Assembly: GCF_008923185.1 (NCBI RefSeq) | Contig: NZ_WBMT01000006.1 | Span: 186,001-250,000 of the forward strand | Direction: 5' to 3' | Length of the DNA stretch: 64,000 nucleotides | DNA from: Actinomadura rudentiformis | GTDB taxonomy: Bacteria; Actinomycetota; Actinomycetes; Streptosporangiales; Streptosporangiaceae | In this document: one piece after another, positions 28,085 to 36,862 of the stretch | Numbering within the stretch: position 1 is the first letter of the stretch | Layout: every line of letters starts with the position of its first letter | Made by a program: the position numbers and the translations under genes | Notes under the pieces: generated by a model | Seen by the model: the letters and a program-made list of their open reading frames with translations, nothing else | What the model was told of the DNA's origin: nothing | Database searches by the model: none

Positions 28085-28750
28085 ATGGGTACGGTCGAGC
28101 CGGACCAGGGGTTCTCGGCGGCGTTGCGGTCGGCGACCTGGAGCGACCACGGCGACAACGAAGGCTCGTCGTACATGAGCGCCCTGGTCGAGGGCCGGCT
28201 CGGTCAGGCGGAGTACGCGGTCCTGGTGGCGCAGCTGTACCACGTGTACGACGTGCTGGAGCAGGCCGCGGATCAGATGGCGGGCGATCCCGTGGCCGCC
28301 GCGTTCGACTTCGCGGACCTGCGCCGCCGTGCGGCCCTCCAAGCCGATCTCGCGTTCTTCTACGGGCCGGACTGGGCCGAGCGGATCGCTCTCAACGAGG
28401 CGACCAGGCGCTACTGCGACCGGTTGGGCGAGGTCTGCTTCGACTGGGCGGGCGGTTTCGTCGCCCATCACTACACCCGGTATCTCGGCGACCTGTCGGG
28501 CGGCCAGTACATCGCCCGGCAGGTCGAGCGTTCCCTCGGCATCGGCGCCGGGGACGACGGGGTGCGCTTCTACCGCTTCCCGGGCAAGCCCAAGGGCTAC
28601 AAGGACCGTTACCGCGCCCTCCTCGACGCGGCGCCCTGGGACGAGCGGGAGAAGGACCGGATCATCTCCGAGGTGAAGCTGGCCTACAGGCTGAACGCCG
28701 AGGTCACGGCCGAGCTGAGCCGCGAGCTGCACATCGAGCCCGCCGCCTGA
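28085..28750 (+). CDS. hmuO: haem oxygenase (biliverdin-producing, HmuO type)
   Basis: 221 residues from ATG 28085 (GAAGGGG 6 bases upstream). The proximal haem ligand His lies in ATWSDHGDNEG, aligned with His20 of corynebacterial HmuO. The distal helix motif is HHYTRYLGDLSGGQYIARQVERSLG. FYRFPGKPKGYKDRYRALLD is the usual C-terminal segment. The enzyme opens haem to biliverdin, Fe2+ and CO in the cytoplasm to recover iron, consistent with the iron box and DUF2470 neighbour. Confidence 0.95.
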   Translation: MGTVEPDQGFSAALRSATWSDHGDNEGSSYMSALVEGRLGQAEYAVLVAQLYHVYDVLEQAADQMAGDPVAAAFDFADLRRRAALQADLAFFYGPDWAERIALNEATRRYCDRLGEVCFDWAGGFVAHHYTRYLGDLSGGQYIARQVERSLGIGAGDDGVRFYRFPGKPKGYKDRYRALLDAAPWDEREKDRIISEVKLAYRLNAEVTAELSRELHIEPAA

Positions 28751-28900
28751 ACGGGACGGCCGCGCCTCGTTCCAGCCGCCGGTCTCCGAATCCCACGGCC
28801 ATGAGCGGTTGACCGGAATCCGACCCGGGTTTGAAAGGGCGTTTTCCGGACATCCCGCCTATGCGTCGGGGGATACGCCCTACACGCACCGGAGGTCACC

Positions 28901-29092
28901 ATGCTCGCGATCGTCGCAGCGATCGTTTTCGGTATCGCCCTGCTGCTCGACCTGGCCGACTACGCGTCGGACGCCCTCAACTACCAGACCCTGATCGTGG
29001 TGGGCCTGCTGCTGCTCGCCCTCCACATGGCGGGATTCGGCACGTCCACCAACTGGCGCGGCCGCTCCTGGAGCCGCACCCGCAGGCGGTGA
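28901..29092 (+). CDS. small two-helix membrane protein
   Basis: 63 residues. ATG preceded by GGAGG at 5-base spacing. Two hydrophobic segments (about 1-20 and 29-47) flank a short polar loop DYASDALNYQT, and the tail is Arg-rich (RGRSWSRTRRR). The strong ribosome binding site and codon usage support a real gene. Not recognised; not obviously iron-related, although it follows the haem oxygenase gene. Confidence 0.75.
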   Translation: MLAIVAAIVFGIALLLDLADYASDALNYQTLIVVGLLLLALHMAGFGTSTNWRGRSWSRTRRR

Positions 29093-29099
29093 CGCCGCC

Positions 29100-29145
29100 C
29101 TGCTTGAGAGAGACCTGCTTGTGAGAGACCCGCTGGTGGGAGACC
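29100..29145 (+). repeat. three short direct repeats between convergent genes
   Basis: CTGCTTGAGAGAGAC, CTGCTTGTGAGAGACC and CGCTGGTGGGAGACC follow each other directly, a degenerate about 15-16 bp tandem array in the 54-base gap before the RNB gene. Confidence 0.7.
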
Positions 29146-29177
29146 GTCAGACCGTCCGGGTGAACCGGACCTGACGG
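29144..29177. terminator. bidirectional hairpin at the 3' end of the RNB gene
   Basis: CCGTCAG pairs with CTGACGG and GTCCGG with CCGGAC, with a 3-base bulge and a GTGAA loop. It overlaps the last codons of the RNB ribonuclease (minus strand) and lies 50 bases past the small membrane protein stop, so it may serve both transcripts. Confidence 0.55.
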
Positions 29178-30580
29178 CGAACGGGGCCGGACTCCGTCAG
29201 GCGTACCTTGACCGGGCCGCCGAGCGGCAGTCCGTCCCCGTCACAGCGGGCCAGCACGGCAGGGCTGAGCAACTGGACGAGCCCGCCCGAGCCGTTGCCC
29301 GAGACGTCCACCACCACCGCGTCGAACACCTCGCCGACGTGGTCACGTAGCAACAGCGCCTCGACGAGGTCGACGCAGGCCCGGTCGACCGACGCGCTCC
29401 GCTGCAGGCTCCGCCTCATGATGTCGGGCAGCCCGTGGAGCGCGGACCGCACCCAATCGGGGATGTCACCGCCCGCCGTCAGCGCCAGGCAGATCTCGGC
29501 CGCGTAGCGGTCGGCGAGACGGCGCAGCGGCGCGGTCACGTGCGCGTAGGACGCGGCGACGGCCGCGTGCCCGAGCGCGGCCGGGTCATCCGGTGTGATC
29601 CCCTCGAAGGCGGTGTAGCCGGCACCGCGCATCAGGCCCACGGCCTCGTGCAGGAACGCCGCGTGCCGGGAGTCGGAGGGGTCGAGGCCGCGGACGACCT
29701 CGCCGTACGACCGGTCCTCGGGCCAGCCGATGCCGAGCGCCGTCGCGGACCTGCGCAGCCGGGAGACCGCCTCGGCCGGTGGCGGCGGCATCGTGCGCAG
29801 CAACCCGATCCCGCCGTCCAGCATCAGCCCCGCGGCGGCCCTTCCGGTGAGCAGCGAGATCTGCGCGTTCCACGCCTCGCTCGGCAGCCCGCCGCGGAAC
29901 GCCAGTTCCCAGCCGTCGTCGCCGCGGACGACCTCCTGCTCGGGCACCGGGAGGCTGACACCGCCGCGTTCCGCCTCCGCCTCGAGCAGCAGGGTGCCGA
30001 TCTCGGCCAGCAGCGCGAGGCGCGGGTCGGCGGTCGCCGCACGCTGGGCACTGTCGTAGTCGAGGCGCTCGCGGCTGGTCACCAGCCGCCGCCGGACGTC
30101 CACGCCGGTGATCGTGCCGTCGCCGCCCAGGTCGATCGTCCAGACGACCGCGGGCCGCTGTTGGCCGGGCAGGAGGCTGGCCGCCGCCTCCGAGAGCTGC
30201 GGCGGATGCAGCGGCGCCTTCACGTCGGGCAGGTAGAGCGTCACGCCACGGGCGTGCGACTCGGCGTCGATGGCGCCGCCCGGCTGGACGAACGAGGCGA
30301 CGTCGGCGATCGCGTAGTGCACGCGGTAGCCCGATCCGCGCCGTTCCAGATGCATGGCCTGGTCGAGATCCATCGACCCCGGCGGGTCCAGGGTGAAGAA
30401 CGGCAGATCCGATGTCTCGGGCACCGGGCTGGGGACCTGCCGCGCGGCCTGGACCGCCTCGGCCATGACGGCGGCCGGGAACGCACCGGGGACCGCCAGC
30501 TCCTGGCGGATGCGGTCGAGGCCGGCGCGGACCTCGCTGTCGGCCTCCTCGGAACGGAGGCGTATCGGCCGTTGGGGCAC
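29147..30580 (-). CDS. RNB-domain ribonuclease (RNase II-like, short form)
   Basis: 477 residues. The RNB catalytic core has DLPFFTLDPPGSMDLDQAMHLER (the Asp cluster that binds two metals), YAIADVASFV and YLPDVKAPLHPPQLSEAAASLLP, later HAAVAASYAHVTAPLRRLADRY with the conserved Arg. Cold-shock domains are absent at the N-terminus, and only a short C-terminal domain replaces S1, as in actinobacterial RNB proteins of this length. GTG 30580 is supported by TACGCT located 6 nt upstream (leaderless). It degrades single-stranded RNA 3' to 5' in the cytoplasm by family analogy. Confidence 0.9.
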   Translation of the reverse strand: MPQRPIRLRSEEADSEVRAGLDRIRQELAVPGAFPAAVMAEAVQAARQVPSPVPETSDLPFFTLDPPGSMDLDQAMHLERRGSGYRVHYAIADVASFVQPGGAIDAESHARGVTLYLPDVKAPLHPPQLSEAAASLLPGQQRPAVVWTIDLGGDGTITGVDVRRRLVTSRERLDYDSAQRAATADPRLALLAEIGTLLLEAEAERGGVSLPVPEQEVVRGDDGWELAFRGGLPSEAWNAQISLLTGRAAAGLMLDGGIGLLRTMPPPPAEAVSRLRRSATALGIGWPEDRSYGEVVRGLDPSDSRHAAFLHEAVGLMRGAGYTAFEGITPDDPAALGHAAVAASYAHVTAPLRRLADRYAAEICLALTAGGDIPDWVRSALHGLPDIMRRSLQRSASVDRACVDLVEALLLRDHVGEVFDAVVVDVSGNGSGGLVQLLSPAVLARCDGDGLPLGGPVKVRLTESGPVRRQVRFTRTV

Positions 30581-30586
30581 TCCACG

Positions 30587-30592
30587 AGCGTA
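30587..30592 (-). promoter_or_regulatory. -10 hexamer of the RNB ribonuclease gene
   Basis: TACGCT on the minus strand ends 6 nt before GTG 30580, and a Shine-Dalgarno sequence is absent. It decides the start codon for this gene. Confidence 0.5.
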
Positions 30593-30669
30593 GGGGAGCG
30601 GCCCGGCAACGCCGGGCAAAGGCCGGTGATCGGCCGGGCAAACCCGGCCGGCGTCCTCCCCGGTAGCCG

Positions 30670-31533
30670 TCAATGCGTGCCCGAAGTGGCCGGGGTGTGC
30701 GCGAACTCCCGGAGCCCGGAGAGGTCGACCACGGTGATGCGGCGCCAGCCGGTGCGGACCAGCCCGTGCGCGCGCAGATCGCTCAGGGCGCGGGCGACGG
30801 TCTCCCGGGAGGCGTCCATCCAGCTGCCCAGTTCCTCCTGTGAGAGCGGGGGTGCGATGTCGATGCTGCCGTCGCGGCTGGGCGGGCATCGTTTGGCCGA
30901 GAGCTCGGCGAGGTCGGCCAGCAGCAGCGCGAGCCGCTGGGTGCCCTTGGCGGAGACATGGGCCTGCAGGCGGCGGTCGGCGTCGTCCTGGCGCCGGACC
31001 AGGGTGCTGCTGACCAGCATCCACACCCGGGGGTGGGCGTCCAGGAACGCGGTGAAGCGGGCGGCCGGGATCACCAGCGCCGACAGCGGGCTCAGCGCGG
31101 TGACGGTCGCCGACCGGCGGCGGCTGCCCAGCACCGCGCTCTCGCAGACCAGATCGCCCGGGCCGCGGACCGCCAGGACGACGTCGTGGCCGTCCTCGGT
31201 GGTCGAGGTGACCTTGGCCCAGCCGTCTTTGATGATGATGATGTGGTCGGATTCTTCGCCCTGGTAGCACAGCGGTGCGCGGGAGGCGTAGCCGCGCGGG
31301 CGGGCCACCTCGCGCAGCGCGGTGCGCTGCGTGTCGTCCAGAGCGTTCCAGAAGCCGTCCCAGGAGGAATCGGCAGCGGTGTGGTCATGCGGGGCGGCGG
31401 CGGGCGGGGTACCGCGCGGCGGAGAGTTCCTTTCGGTCACCGGGGGTCCGTTTTCTGAGAGCTCCGGGGGCGGAGGCTCGCGGGTCGGGGTGGCGTCCAC
31501 TCCAGTGGACAATCGGGCCATGGGGTATGGCAA
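30670..31533 (-). CDS. Crp/Fnr-family transcriptional regulator
   Basis: Up to 287 residues. A cyclic-nucleotide-binding-like beta roll (about 60-180: YQGEESDHIIIIKDGWAKVTS, GPGDLVCESAVLGSRRRSATVTAL) precedes a Crp-type helix-turn-helix (LSQEELGSWMDASRETVARALSDLRAHGLV). The first 50 residues are Pro-rich and not conserved. Start codons at 31533, 31521 and GTG 31440 are all possible and none has a clear ribosome site, so the N-terminus is uncertain. It lies 89 bases upstream of the RNB gene on the same strand. The effector is unknown. Confidence 0.88.
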   Translation of the reverse strand: MPYPMARLSTGVDATPTREPPPPELSENGPPVTERNSPPRGTPPAAAPHDHTAADSSWDGFWNALDDTQRTALREVARPRGYASRAPLCYQGEESDHIIIIKDGWAKVTSTTEDGHDVVLAVRGPGDLVCESAVLGSRRRSATVTALSPLSALVIPAARFTAFLDAHPRVWMLVSSTLVRRQDDADRRLQAHVSAKGTQRLALLLADLAELSAKRCPPSRDGSIDIAPPLSQEELGSWMDASRETVARALSDLRAHGLVRTGWRRITVVDLSGLREFAHTPATSGTH

Positions 31534-31886
31534 GGCCGCGCGCCGCTTTGGGCGGCGTCTGGTCTGTCACACCCGGGGTGCCTTCTTGCCCGGATGCCTT
31601 GAACCGGGATCCGGGCGTTCACCGAAACCGGCACCCGCGGCAGTTGGGGGGAGTGGGGCGGTGAGGCCCAGTGCCGCGGGTACCGGCCGTTCACGAGACG
31701 GCCCCGCGGACGCCGATCGGCAGCATGTCCATGGCCCTCCAGCGGCGGGGCGGTCGTCCTGCTCACCCGTCCAGCAAAACCCACCACTGATCACGATGTT
31801 GCGCCCAAGGGGACACCTAGTCTGCGTCACCTGACACAGTGGACAGGCCCGGCTTGCCGCCAGTATCGGCCTGTTGTCCCCGGTGG
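31534..31886. other. intergenic region, Crp-type regulator to exonuclease
   Basis: 353 bases between the Crp-type regulator (start side) and the 3' end of the exonuclease gene. Open frames here are shadows with poor composition. It should contain the promoter of the regulator. The stretch TGCGTCACCTGACACAGTG near 31822 has partial dyad character. Nothing else is convincing. Confidence 0.4.
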
Positions 31887-32816
31887 TCAGGGGCTGAGGG
31901 CGTTGAGCAGGCGGTTCACCGGGCTCTCCAGGCCCCAGCGGTCGGCGAGCCCGATGAGCGCCTCGGGGTCGCGCGGTGTGCGGGGCAGCGCGTCGTCGAG
32001 GTCGCGCAGCTCGGGCGAGTCGATGTCGGTGACGACCCGGACCACGGTCTCGGCGGCGGTGAGATAGTCGCGGGCGCCCTCCAGACGCCGCCGGGCACCG
32101 GCCGGGAACCCCTCGAGGGTGCCGGCCTCCAGGGCGGCGACGATGCCGTCGATCGAGCCGAAGCGGGTGATGAGCGCGGCGGCGGTCTTGTCGCCGATGC
32201 CCGGCACGCCCGGGAGCCCGTCGCTGGGGTCGCCGCGCAGCGTCGCGTAGTCGCCGTAGCCGCGGCCGGGGATGCCGTACTTCTCGGCGACCTCCTTCTC
32301 GCCCATGACCTGGAGGTTGCGGATGCCGCGGGCGGTGTAGAGCACCAGGACCGGCCCGCGCTCGTCGACGAGCTGGAACAGGTCCCGGTCGCCGGTCACG
32401 ATGTCGACGGGGCCCTGGAGGGCCCCGCGCACGGCCAGCGTGCCGATGACGTCGTCGGCCTCGTAGCCCGCCACGCCCACCCGGGCCAGCCCGACCGCGT
32501 CGAGCACCGCGTCGATGATGGGCAGCTGGACCTCGAGGGGGTCGGGGGTCTGGTCGCCGCCGTCCTCGGCCACCCGGTGCGCCTTGTAGGAGGGCAGCGC
32601 CTCGACGCGGAACGCGGGCCGCCAGTCGGCGTCCATGCAGCAGACCAGGCGATCGGGGGACCGGTCCTGCACCAGCCGGGCGATCATGTCGATCAGCCCC
32701 CGGACCGCGTTGACGGGCGTCCCGTCCGGCGCCTTGATCGATTCGGGCACCCCGAAGAAGGCGCGGAAGTACAACGACGGCGTGTCCAGCAGCATCAGCC
32801 CGCTCATGGGGCTCAT
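31887..32816 (-). CDS. stand-alone 5'-3' exonuclease (Pol I N-terminal-like, FEN fold)
   Basis: 309 residues from ATG 32816; 32807 and 32834 are alternatives. LMLLDTPSLYFRAFFGVP and the AVRGLIDMIARLV, VGVAGYEADDVIGTLA, DIVTGDRDLFQLVDE and GDPSDGLPGVPGIGDKTAAALI motifs supply the acidic metal-binding residues and the helix-hairpin-helix of the flap endonuclease family. No polymerase domain follows. Such short 5'-3' exonucleases are widespread in actinobacteria and act on RNA primers or flaps. Divergent from the M24 peptidase. Confidence 0.92.
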   Translation of the reverse strand: MSPMSGLMLLDTPSLYFRAFFGVPESIKAPDGTPVNAVRGLIDMIARLVQDRSPDRLVCCMDADWRPAFRVEALPSYKAHRVAEDGGDQTPDPLEVQLPIIDAVLDAVGLARVGVAGYEADDVIGTLAVRGALQGPVDIVTGDRDLFQLVDERGPVLVLYTARGIRNLQVMGEKEVAEKYGIPGRGYGDYATLRGDPSDGLPGVPGIGDKTAAALITRFGSIDGIVAALEAGTLEGFPAGARRRLEGARDYLTAAETVVRVVTDIDSPELRDLDDALPRTPRDPEALIGLADRWGLESPVNRLLNALSP

Positions 32817-32978
32817 CGTGCCATGTCGCGGCACTGTGTTGCGGCCCCATGTCGCGGTGCTGTCGTGTCCCGTTGGCTGCCGTCGCCGAGCTCGGGCCCC
32901 GCGTGGGGGAGCGCGACGGCGCTTGCCATGCTGGTCCCTGGGACCCTTGTTCGTATCCGAAGCGGAATGGAGACGGAT

Positions 32979-34088
32979 GTGACGACGGAGTTGTATCCGC
33001 GTGAGCGGCTTTCACAGGTGCAGCAGGCGACGGCCGAGGCGGGGCTGGGTGCGCTGCTGCTGACGCCGGGCCCCGATCTGCGGTACGTGACGGGCTACAA
33101 CGCGCTGCCCCTGGAACGGCTCACCTGCCTCGTGGTGCCGTCGTCGGGCGACCCGTTCCTGGTGGTGCCCAGGCTGGAGCTGCCCGCCGCGAAGGAGTCG
33201 CCCGCCGGTGACCTGGGCGTGGAACTGGTGCCCTGGGACGAGACCGACGACCCCTACGCGCTGGTGGCGGGACGGCTGCCGGGCCAGGTGGGCACGGTGG
33301 GGCTGGCAGACCGGATGTGGGCGATGATGGTGCTCCGCTTCCGGGACGCGATGCCCGGCGCCGAGCAGGTCCTCGCCGGGACGGTGCTGCGGGAGCTGCG
33401 CATGCGCAAGAGCGCCGCCGAGGTCGCGGCGCTGCGCGAGGCGGGCGCCGCGATCGACCGGGTGCACCGACGCGTGCCGGACTTCCTCAAGCCCGGCCGT
33501 ACCGAACGCGAGGTGGGCCGCGACATCGCCGACGCCATCATCGCCGAGGGCCACGAGACGGTGGACTTCGTCATCGTCGGCTCCGGCCCCAACGGCGCCA
33601 ACCCGCACGCGGAGCTGTCGGACCGGGTGATCCGGCCGGGCGAGCCGGTCGTGGTCGACATCGGCGGGACCATGCCCAGCGGCTACTGCTCCGACTCCAC
33701 CCGCAACTACTGCGTCGGGACGCCGCCGGACGACTACCTGGCGTACTACCGGGTGCTCCAGGAGGCGCAGCAGGCGTCCTGCGACGCGGTGAAGCCGGGC
33801 GTGACACCCGAGGCGGTCGACGCCGCCGGGCGCGAGGTGATCGCGGCGGCCGGGTACGGCGAGTACTTCATCCACCGCACCGGGCACGGCATCGGGCTGG
33901 AGTCGCACGAGGAGCCCTACATCGTCGCGGGCAACACCGAGCCGCTCGAAGCCGGGATGGCGTTCTCGATCGAGCCGGGCATCTACCCGGGGGCGCACGG
34001 CGCCCGGATCGAGGACATCGTGGTGTGCACCGAGAACGGCGCCGACCGGATGAACACCACCGACCGGAGTGTGATCATCGTCGGCTGA
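32979..34088 (+). CDS. M24 family metallopeptidase (Xaa-Pro aminopeptidase-like)
   Basis: 369 residues from GTG 32979, which has GGAG at 6-base spacing; ATG 32967 lies 4 codons upstream. A creatinase-like N-terminal domain (about 1-130) precedes the pita-bread domain, with the five metal ligands in VVVDIGGTMPSGYCSDSTR (two Asp), HRTGHGIGLE (His), SIEPGIY (Glu) and RIEDIVV (Glu). It probably cleaves X-Pro peptide bonds in the cytoplasm. It is followed by a strong terminator. Confidence 0.93.
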   Translation: MTTELYPRERLSQVQQATAEAGLGALLLTPGPDLRYVTGYNALPLERLTCLVVPSSGDPFLVVPRLELPAAKESPAGDLGVELVPWDETDDPYALVAGRLPGQVGTVGLADRMWAMMVLRFRDAMPGAEQVLAGTVLRELRMRKSAAEVAALREAGAAIDRVHRRVPDFLKPGRTEREVGRDIADAIIAEGHETVDFVIVGSGPNGANPHAELSDRVIRPGEPVVVDIGGTMPSGYCSDSTRNYCVGTPPDDYLAYYRVLQEAQQASCDAVKPGVTPEAVDAAGREVIAAAGYGEYFIHRTGHGIGLESHEEPYIVAGNTEPLEAGMAFSIEPGIYPGAHGARIEDIVVCTENGADRMNTTDRSVIIVG

Positions 34089-34102
34089 CGACGGACGCGC
34101 GG

Positions 34103-34140
34103 TGAACGAGGGCGGATCGGCGCTGATCCGCCCTCGTTCA
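34103..34140 (+). terminator. strong hairpin terminator after the M24 peptidase gene
   Basis: Perfect 16-bp stem (arm TGAACGAGGGCGGATC and its complement) with a 6-base loop GGCGCT, beginning 15 bases after the stop codon. Confidence 0.75.
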
Positions 34141-34282
34141 GGGAGATAACGATCTCTGCACCAAATGTCTCAGTACGTGGTGTGCCGGTTGCGGCCCGGC
34201 TGCGCCGCGGGGTACGTAAGTCCTTGTTCCGCCGGGGTTACGGACACATGTCCCCCAGGTTGCCGGACAAAGAGGAGACGCC

Positions 34283-35473
34283 GTGGCAGAGGTGGCCCTG
34301 ACGGGCGTCGGGAAGGTCTATCCCGACGGGACCCGGGCCGTGACCGACCTGAATCTGGCCATCGCCGACGGGGAGTTCCTCGTCCTGGTCGGGCCGTCCG
34401 GATGCGGGAAGACGACCGCGCTGCGGATGGTCGCCGGCCTGGAGGAGATCTCCGAGGGCGAGGTCACGATCGGCAACCGGGTGGTGAACCGGATTCCCTC
34501 CCGCGACCGCGACGTGGCGATGGTCTTCCAGAGCTACGCGCTCTACCCGCACCTGTCGGTGCGCGACAACATCGGGTTCGGCCTGTCGCTGCGCAAGCTG
34601 CCCAAGGCCGAGATCCGCGCCAAGGTCGACCAGGCCGCGGAGATCCTCGGCCTCACCGACCACCTGAACCGCAAGCCCCGCAACCTGTCGGGCGGCCAGC
34701 GGCAGCGCGTGGCGATGGGCCGCGCGATCGTGCGCGAGCCCCAGGCGTTCCTGATGGACGAGCCGCTGTCCAACCTGGACGCCAAGCTCCGCGTCCAGAT
34801 GCGCGCCGAGATCGCCCGCATCCAGCGCGACCTCGGCGTCACCACGATCTACGTCACCCACGACCAGACCGAGGCGATGACGCTCGGCGACCGGGTCGCG
34901 GTGATGAAGAAGGGCGAGCTCCAGCAGGTGGCACCGCCACAGGAGCTCTACGACCGGCCGGCGAACCTGTTCGTCGCCGGCTTCATCGGCTCACCCGCCA
35001 TGAACCTGCTTCAGGGCACGCTGACCGGGGACGCGGCGAACCCGCGCATCGAGGTCGGCGGCCAGACGCTGACCCTGCCCGGGGAGGTGCTGGCTGACCG
35101 CGAGGGGCTGCGCGCCTACCTCGGCAAGTCCGTCGTCGTCGGCATCCGCCCTGAGGACATGGAGGACGCCGAGCTCATCGACGCCGCTGACGGCGCGCGG
35201 CTCACCTCCACCGCGGAACTGGTGGAGGCGATGGGCTCGGACGTGCTCGTGCACTTCGCGGTCGAGGCCGCTCAGGTCGTCACCGAGGACACCAAGGAGC
35301 TGGCCCGGGACGCGGGCACCGACGTGCTCGGTTCCCTGGACGCGCCGCGCACCGACATGGTCGCGCGGTTCAGCCCCCGGACCCGCGTGAAGGTCGGCGA
35401 CCCGCTCGACATCCACGTGGACACCGGCCGACTGCATTTCTTCGACCCCGAGAGCGGTGCGTCGATCTGGTGA
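34283..35473 (+). CDS. sugar ABC transporter ATP-binding protein (UgpC/MsmK-like)
   Basis: 396 residues from GTG 34283 (AGAGGAGA upstream). Walker A is GPSGCGKTTALRM, the signature is [15 protein letters not shown], and the Walker B line is [15 protein letters not shown]. The MalK-type regulatory C-terminal domain starts near [11 protein letters not shown] (about residue 235). The C-terminal part has an acidic insertion (about 325-365) before FSPRTRVKVGD. First gene of a four-gene carbohydrate uptake operon. It energises the two permeases that follow. Confidence 0.94.
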   Translation: MAEVALTGVGKVYPDGTRAVTDLNLAIADGEFLVLVGPSGCGKTTALRMVAGLEEISEGEVTIGNRVVNRIPSRDRDVAMVFQSYALYPHLSVRDNIGFGLSLRKLPKAEIRAKVDQAAEILGLTDHLNRKPRNLSGGQRQRVAMGRAIVREPQAFLMDEPLSNLDAKLRVQMRAEIARIQRDLGVTTIYVTHDQTEAMTLGDRVAVMKKGELQQVAPPQELYDRPANLFVAGFIGSPAMNLLQGTLTGDAANPRIEVGGQTLTLPGEVLADREGLRAYLGKSVVVGIRPEDMEDAELIDAADGARLTSTAELVEAMGSDVLVHFAVEAAQVVTEDTKELARDAGTDVLGSLDAPRTDMVARFSPRTRVKVGDPLDIHVDTGRLHFFDPESGASIW

Positions 35474-35504
35474 TCGGCCGCACCCTCGTCCAGGAAGGAA
35501 ACGA

Positions 35505-36827
35505 ATGCGCAGCAACCGTTTTGCCGTGATGCGGGGCACCGCCCTCGCGACCGGCCTGCTCCTCGCCCTCGCCGCCTGCAGCGGCGACGACTCCGGTGAC
35601 AAGGGCGGTGACTCCGGCGGCCAGACGCTCAAGGGCGTCAAGCTCGAGGTGGCCGCGGTGTGGACCGGCGCCGAGGGCAACGGCTTCAAGAAGGTGCTGG
35701 AGGGCTTCCAGAAGAAGACCGGGGCGACCGTCACGCTCACCCCGACCGGCGACAACACCGCCACGTTCCTGCAGACCAAGATCCAGGGCGGTGCGCCGCC
35801 GGACGTGGCGATGCTGCCCCAGCAGGGCGTCATCGCCGAGTTCGCCAAGAAGGGCTGGATCAAGCCGCTGAGCCCCGAGGTCCAGACGCTGGTCAAGCAG
35901 AACTACGCCAAGGTGTGGCAGGACTTCGGCACCGCCGACGGCAAGCTCTACGGCCTGTACTTCAAGGCCGGCAACAAGTCGCTGGTCTGGTACCGCACCA
36001 AGGCGTTCCAGGACGCCGGCGTGCAGCCGCCCGCCGACTGGGCGAGCTTCGTGAAGGCCGCGCAGACCCTCTCCGACGCCGGCACCACCCCGCTGGCGAT
36101 CGCGGGCGGCGACGGCTGGACGCTGACCGACTGGTTCGAGAACGTCTACGCCTCGCAGGCCGGCGTGGAGAAGTACCGCCAGCTGTCCAAGCACGAGATC
36201 AAGTGGACCGACCCGTCGGTCAAGCAGGCGCTGAAGACGCTCGCCGAGATCTGGAGCAAGCCCACCTTCATGTCCGGCGGCGTGGCCGGGGCCAACAGCC
36301 TGCTCATGGACCAGGCGGTCACCACCGTCTTCGGCGACCAGCCCAAGGCCGCCATGCTCTCCGGCGCCGACGTCGTCTCGGCGAACATCACCGAGACCAA
36401 GTCCAAGGTCGGCACCGACGCGCTGGTCTTCCCGTTCCCCAAGACCGGGGAGAAGCCGCCGCTGGTCGGCGCGGGCGACGCCGCGGTCATGCTCAAGGAC
36501 AACAAGGGCAGCCAGGAGTTCATGAAGTACCTGGCCTCGCCTGAGGCGGCCGCGCAGTGGGCGAAGGTCGGCGGCTACATCTCGCCGAACAAGGGCCTCG
36601 ACATGTCGAACTACCCCGACGAGGTCCAGCGCACCAGCGCCAAGGCCGTCATCGACGCGGGTGACGACTTCCTGTTCGACATGTCCGACCTCTACCCGGC
36701 GGCCTTCGGCGGCACCAAGGGCTCGGGCGAATGGAAGCGCCTCCAGGACTTCCTGAAGAACCCGAACAGCGTGGACGCGACGGCGGCGGGCCTGGAGTCC
36801 GACGCCGCCAAGGCCATGAAGAGCTGA
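35505..36827 (+). CDS. extracellular sugar-binding lipoprotein
   Basis: 440 residues from ATG 35505 (AGGAAGGAAACG). The signal peptide and lipobox LALAAC (Cys about 27) are followed by the cluster-B type binding-protein fold: KLEVAAVWTGAEGNGFKKVL, PPDVAMLPQQGVIAEFAKKG, YGLYFKAGNKSLVWYRTKAF, and GGYISPNKG near the end. The best match from memory is the alpha-glucoside group (AglE-like), low certainty. It recruits its sugar outside the cell and docks to the permease pair encoded next. Confidence 0.9.
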   Translation: MRSNRFAVMRGTALATGLLLALAACSGDDSGDKGGDSGGQTLKGVKLEVAAVWTGAEGNGFKKVLEGFQKKTGATVTLTPTGDNTATFLQTKIQGGAPPDVAMLPQQGVIAEFAKKGWIKPLSPEVQTLVKQNYAKVWQDFGTADGKLYGLYFKAGNKSLVWYRTKAFQDAGVQPPADWASFVKAAQTLSDAGTTPLAIAGGDGWTLTDWFENVYASQAGVEKYRQLSKHEIKWTDPSVKQALKTLAEIWSKPTFMSGGVAGANSLLMDQAVTTVFGDQPKAAMLSGADVVSANITETKSKVGTDALVFPFPKTGEKPPLVGAGDAAVMLKDNKGSQEFMKYLASPEAAAQWAKVGGYISPNKGLDMSNYPDEVQRTSAKAVIDAGDDFLFDMSDLYPAAFGGTKGSGEWKRLQDFLKNPNSVDATAAGLESDAAKAMKS

Positions 36828-36862
36828 CCACCCATCACACTGACGGGACAACGGAGAAGCAC

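Noticed and set aside
31839..32978. In-frame extension upstream of the M24 peptidase (large open frame from 31839)
   Set aside because: Antisense to the exonuclease gene; the ribosome site at 32969 and family length fix the start near 32979.
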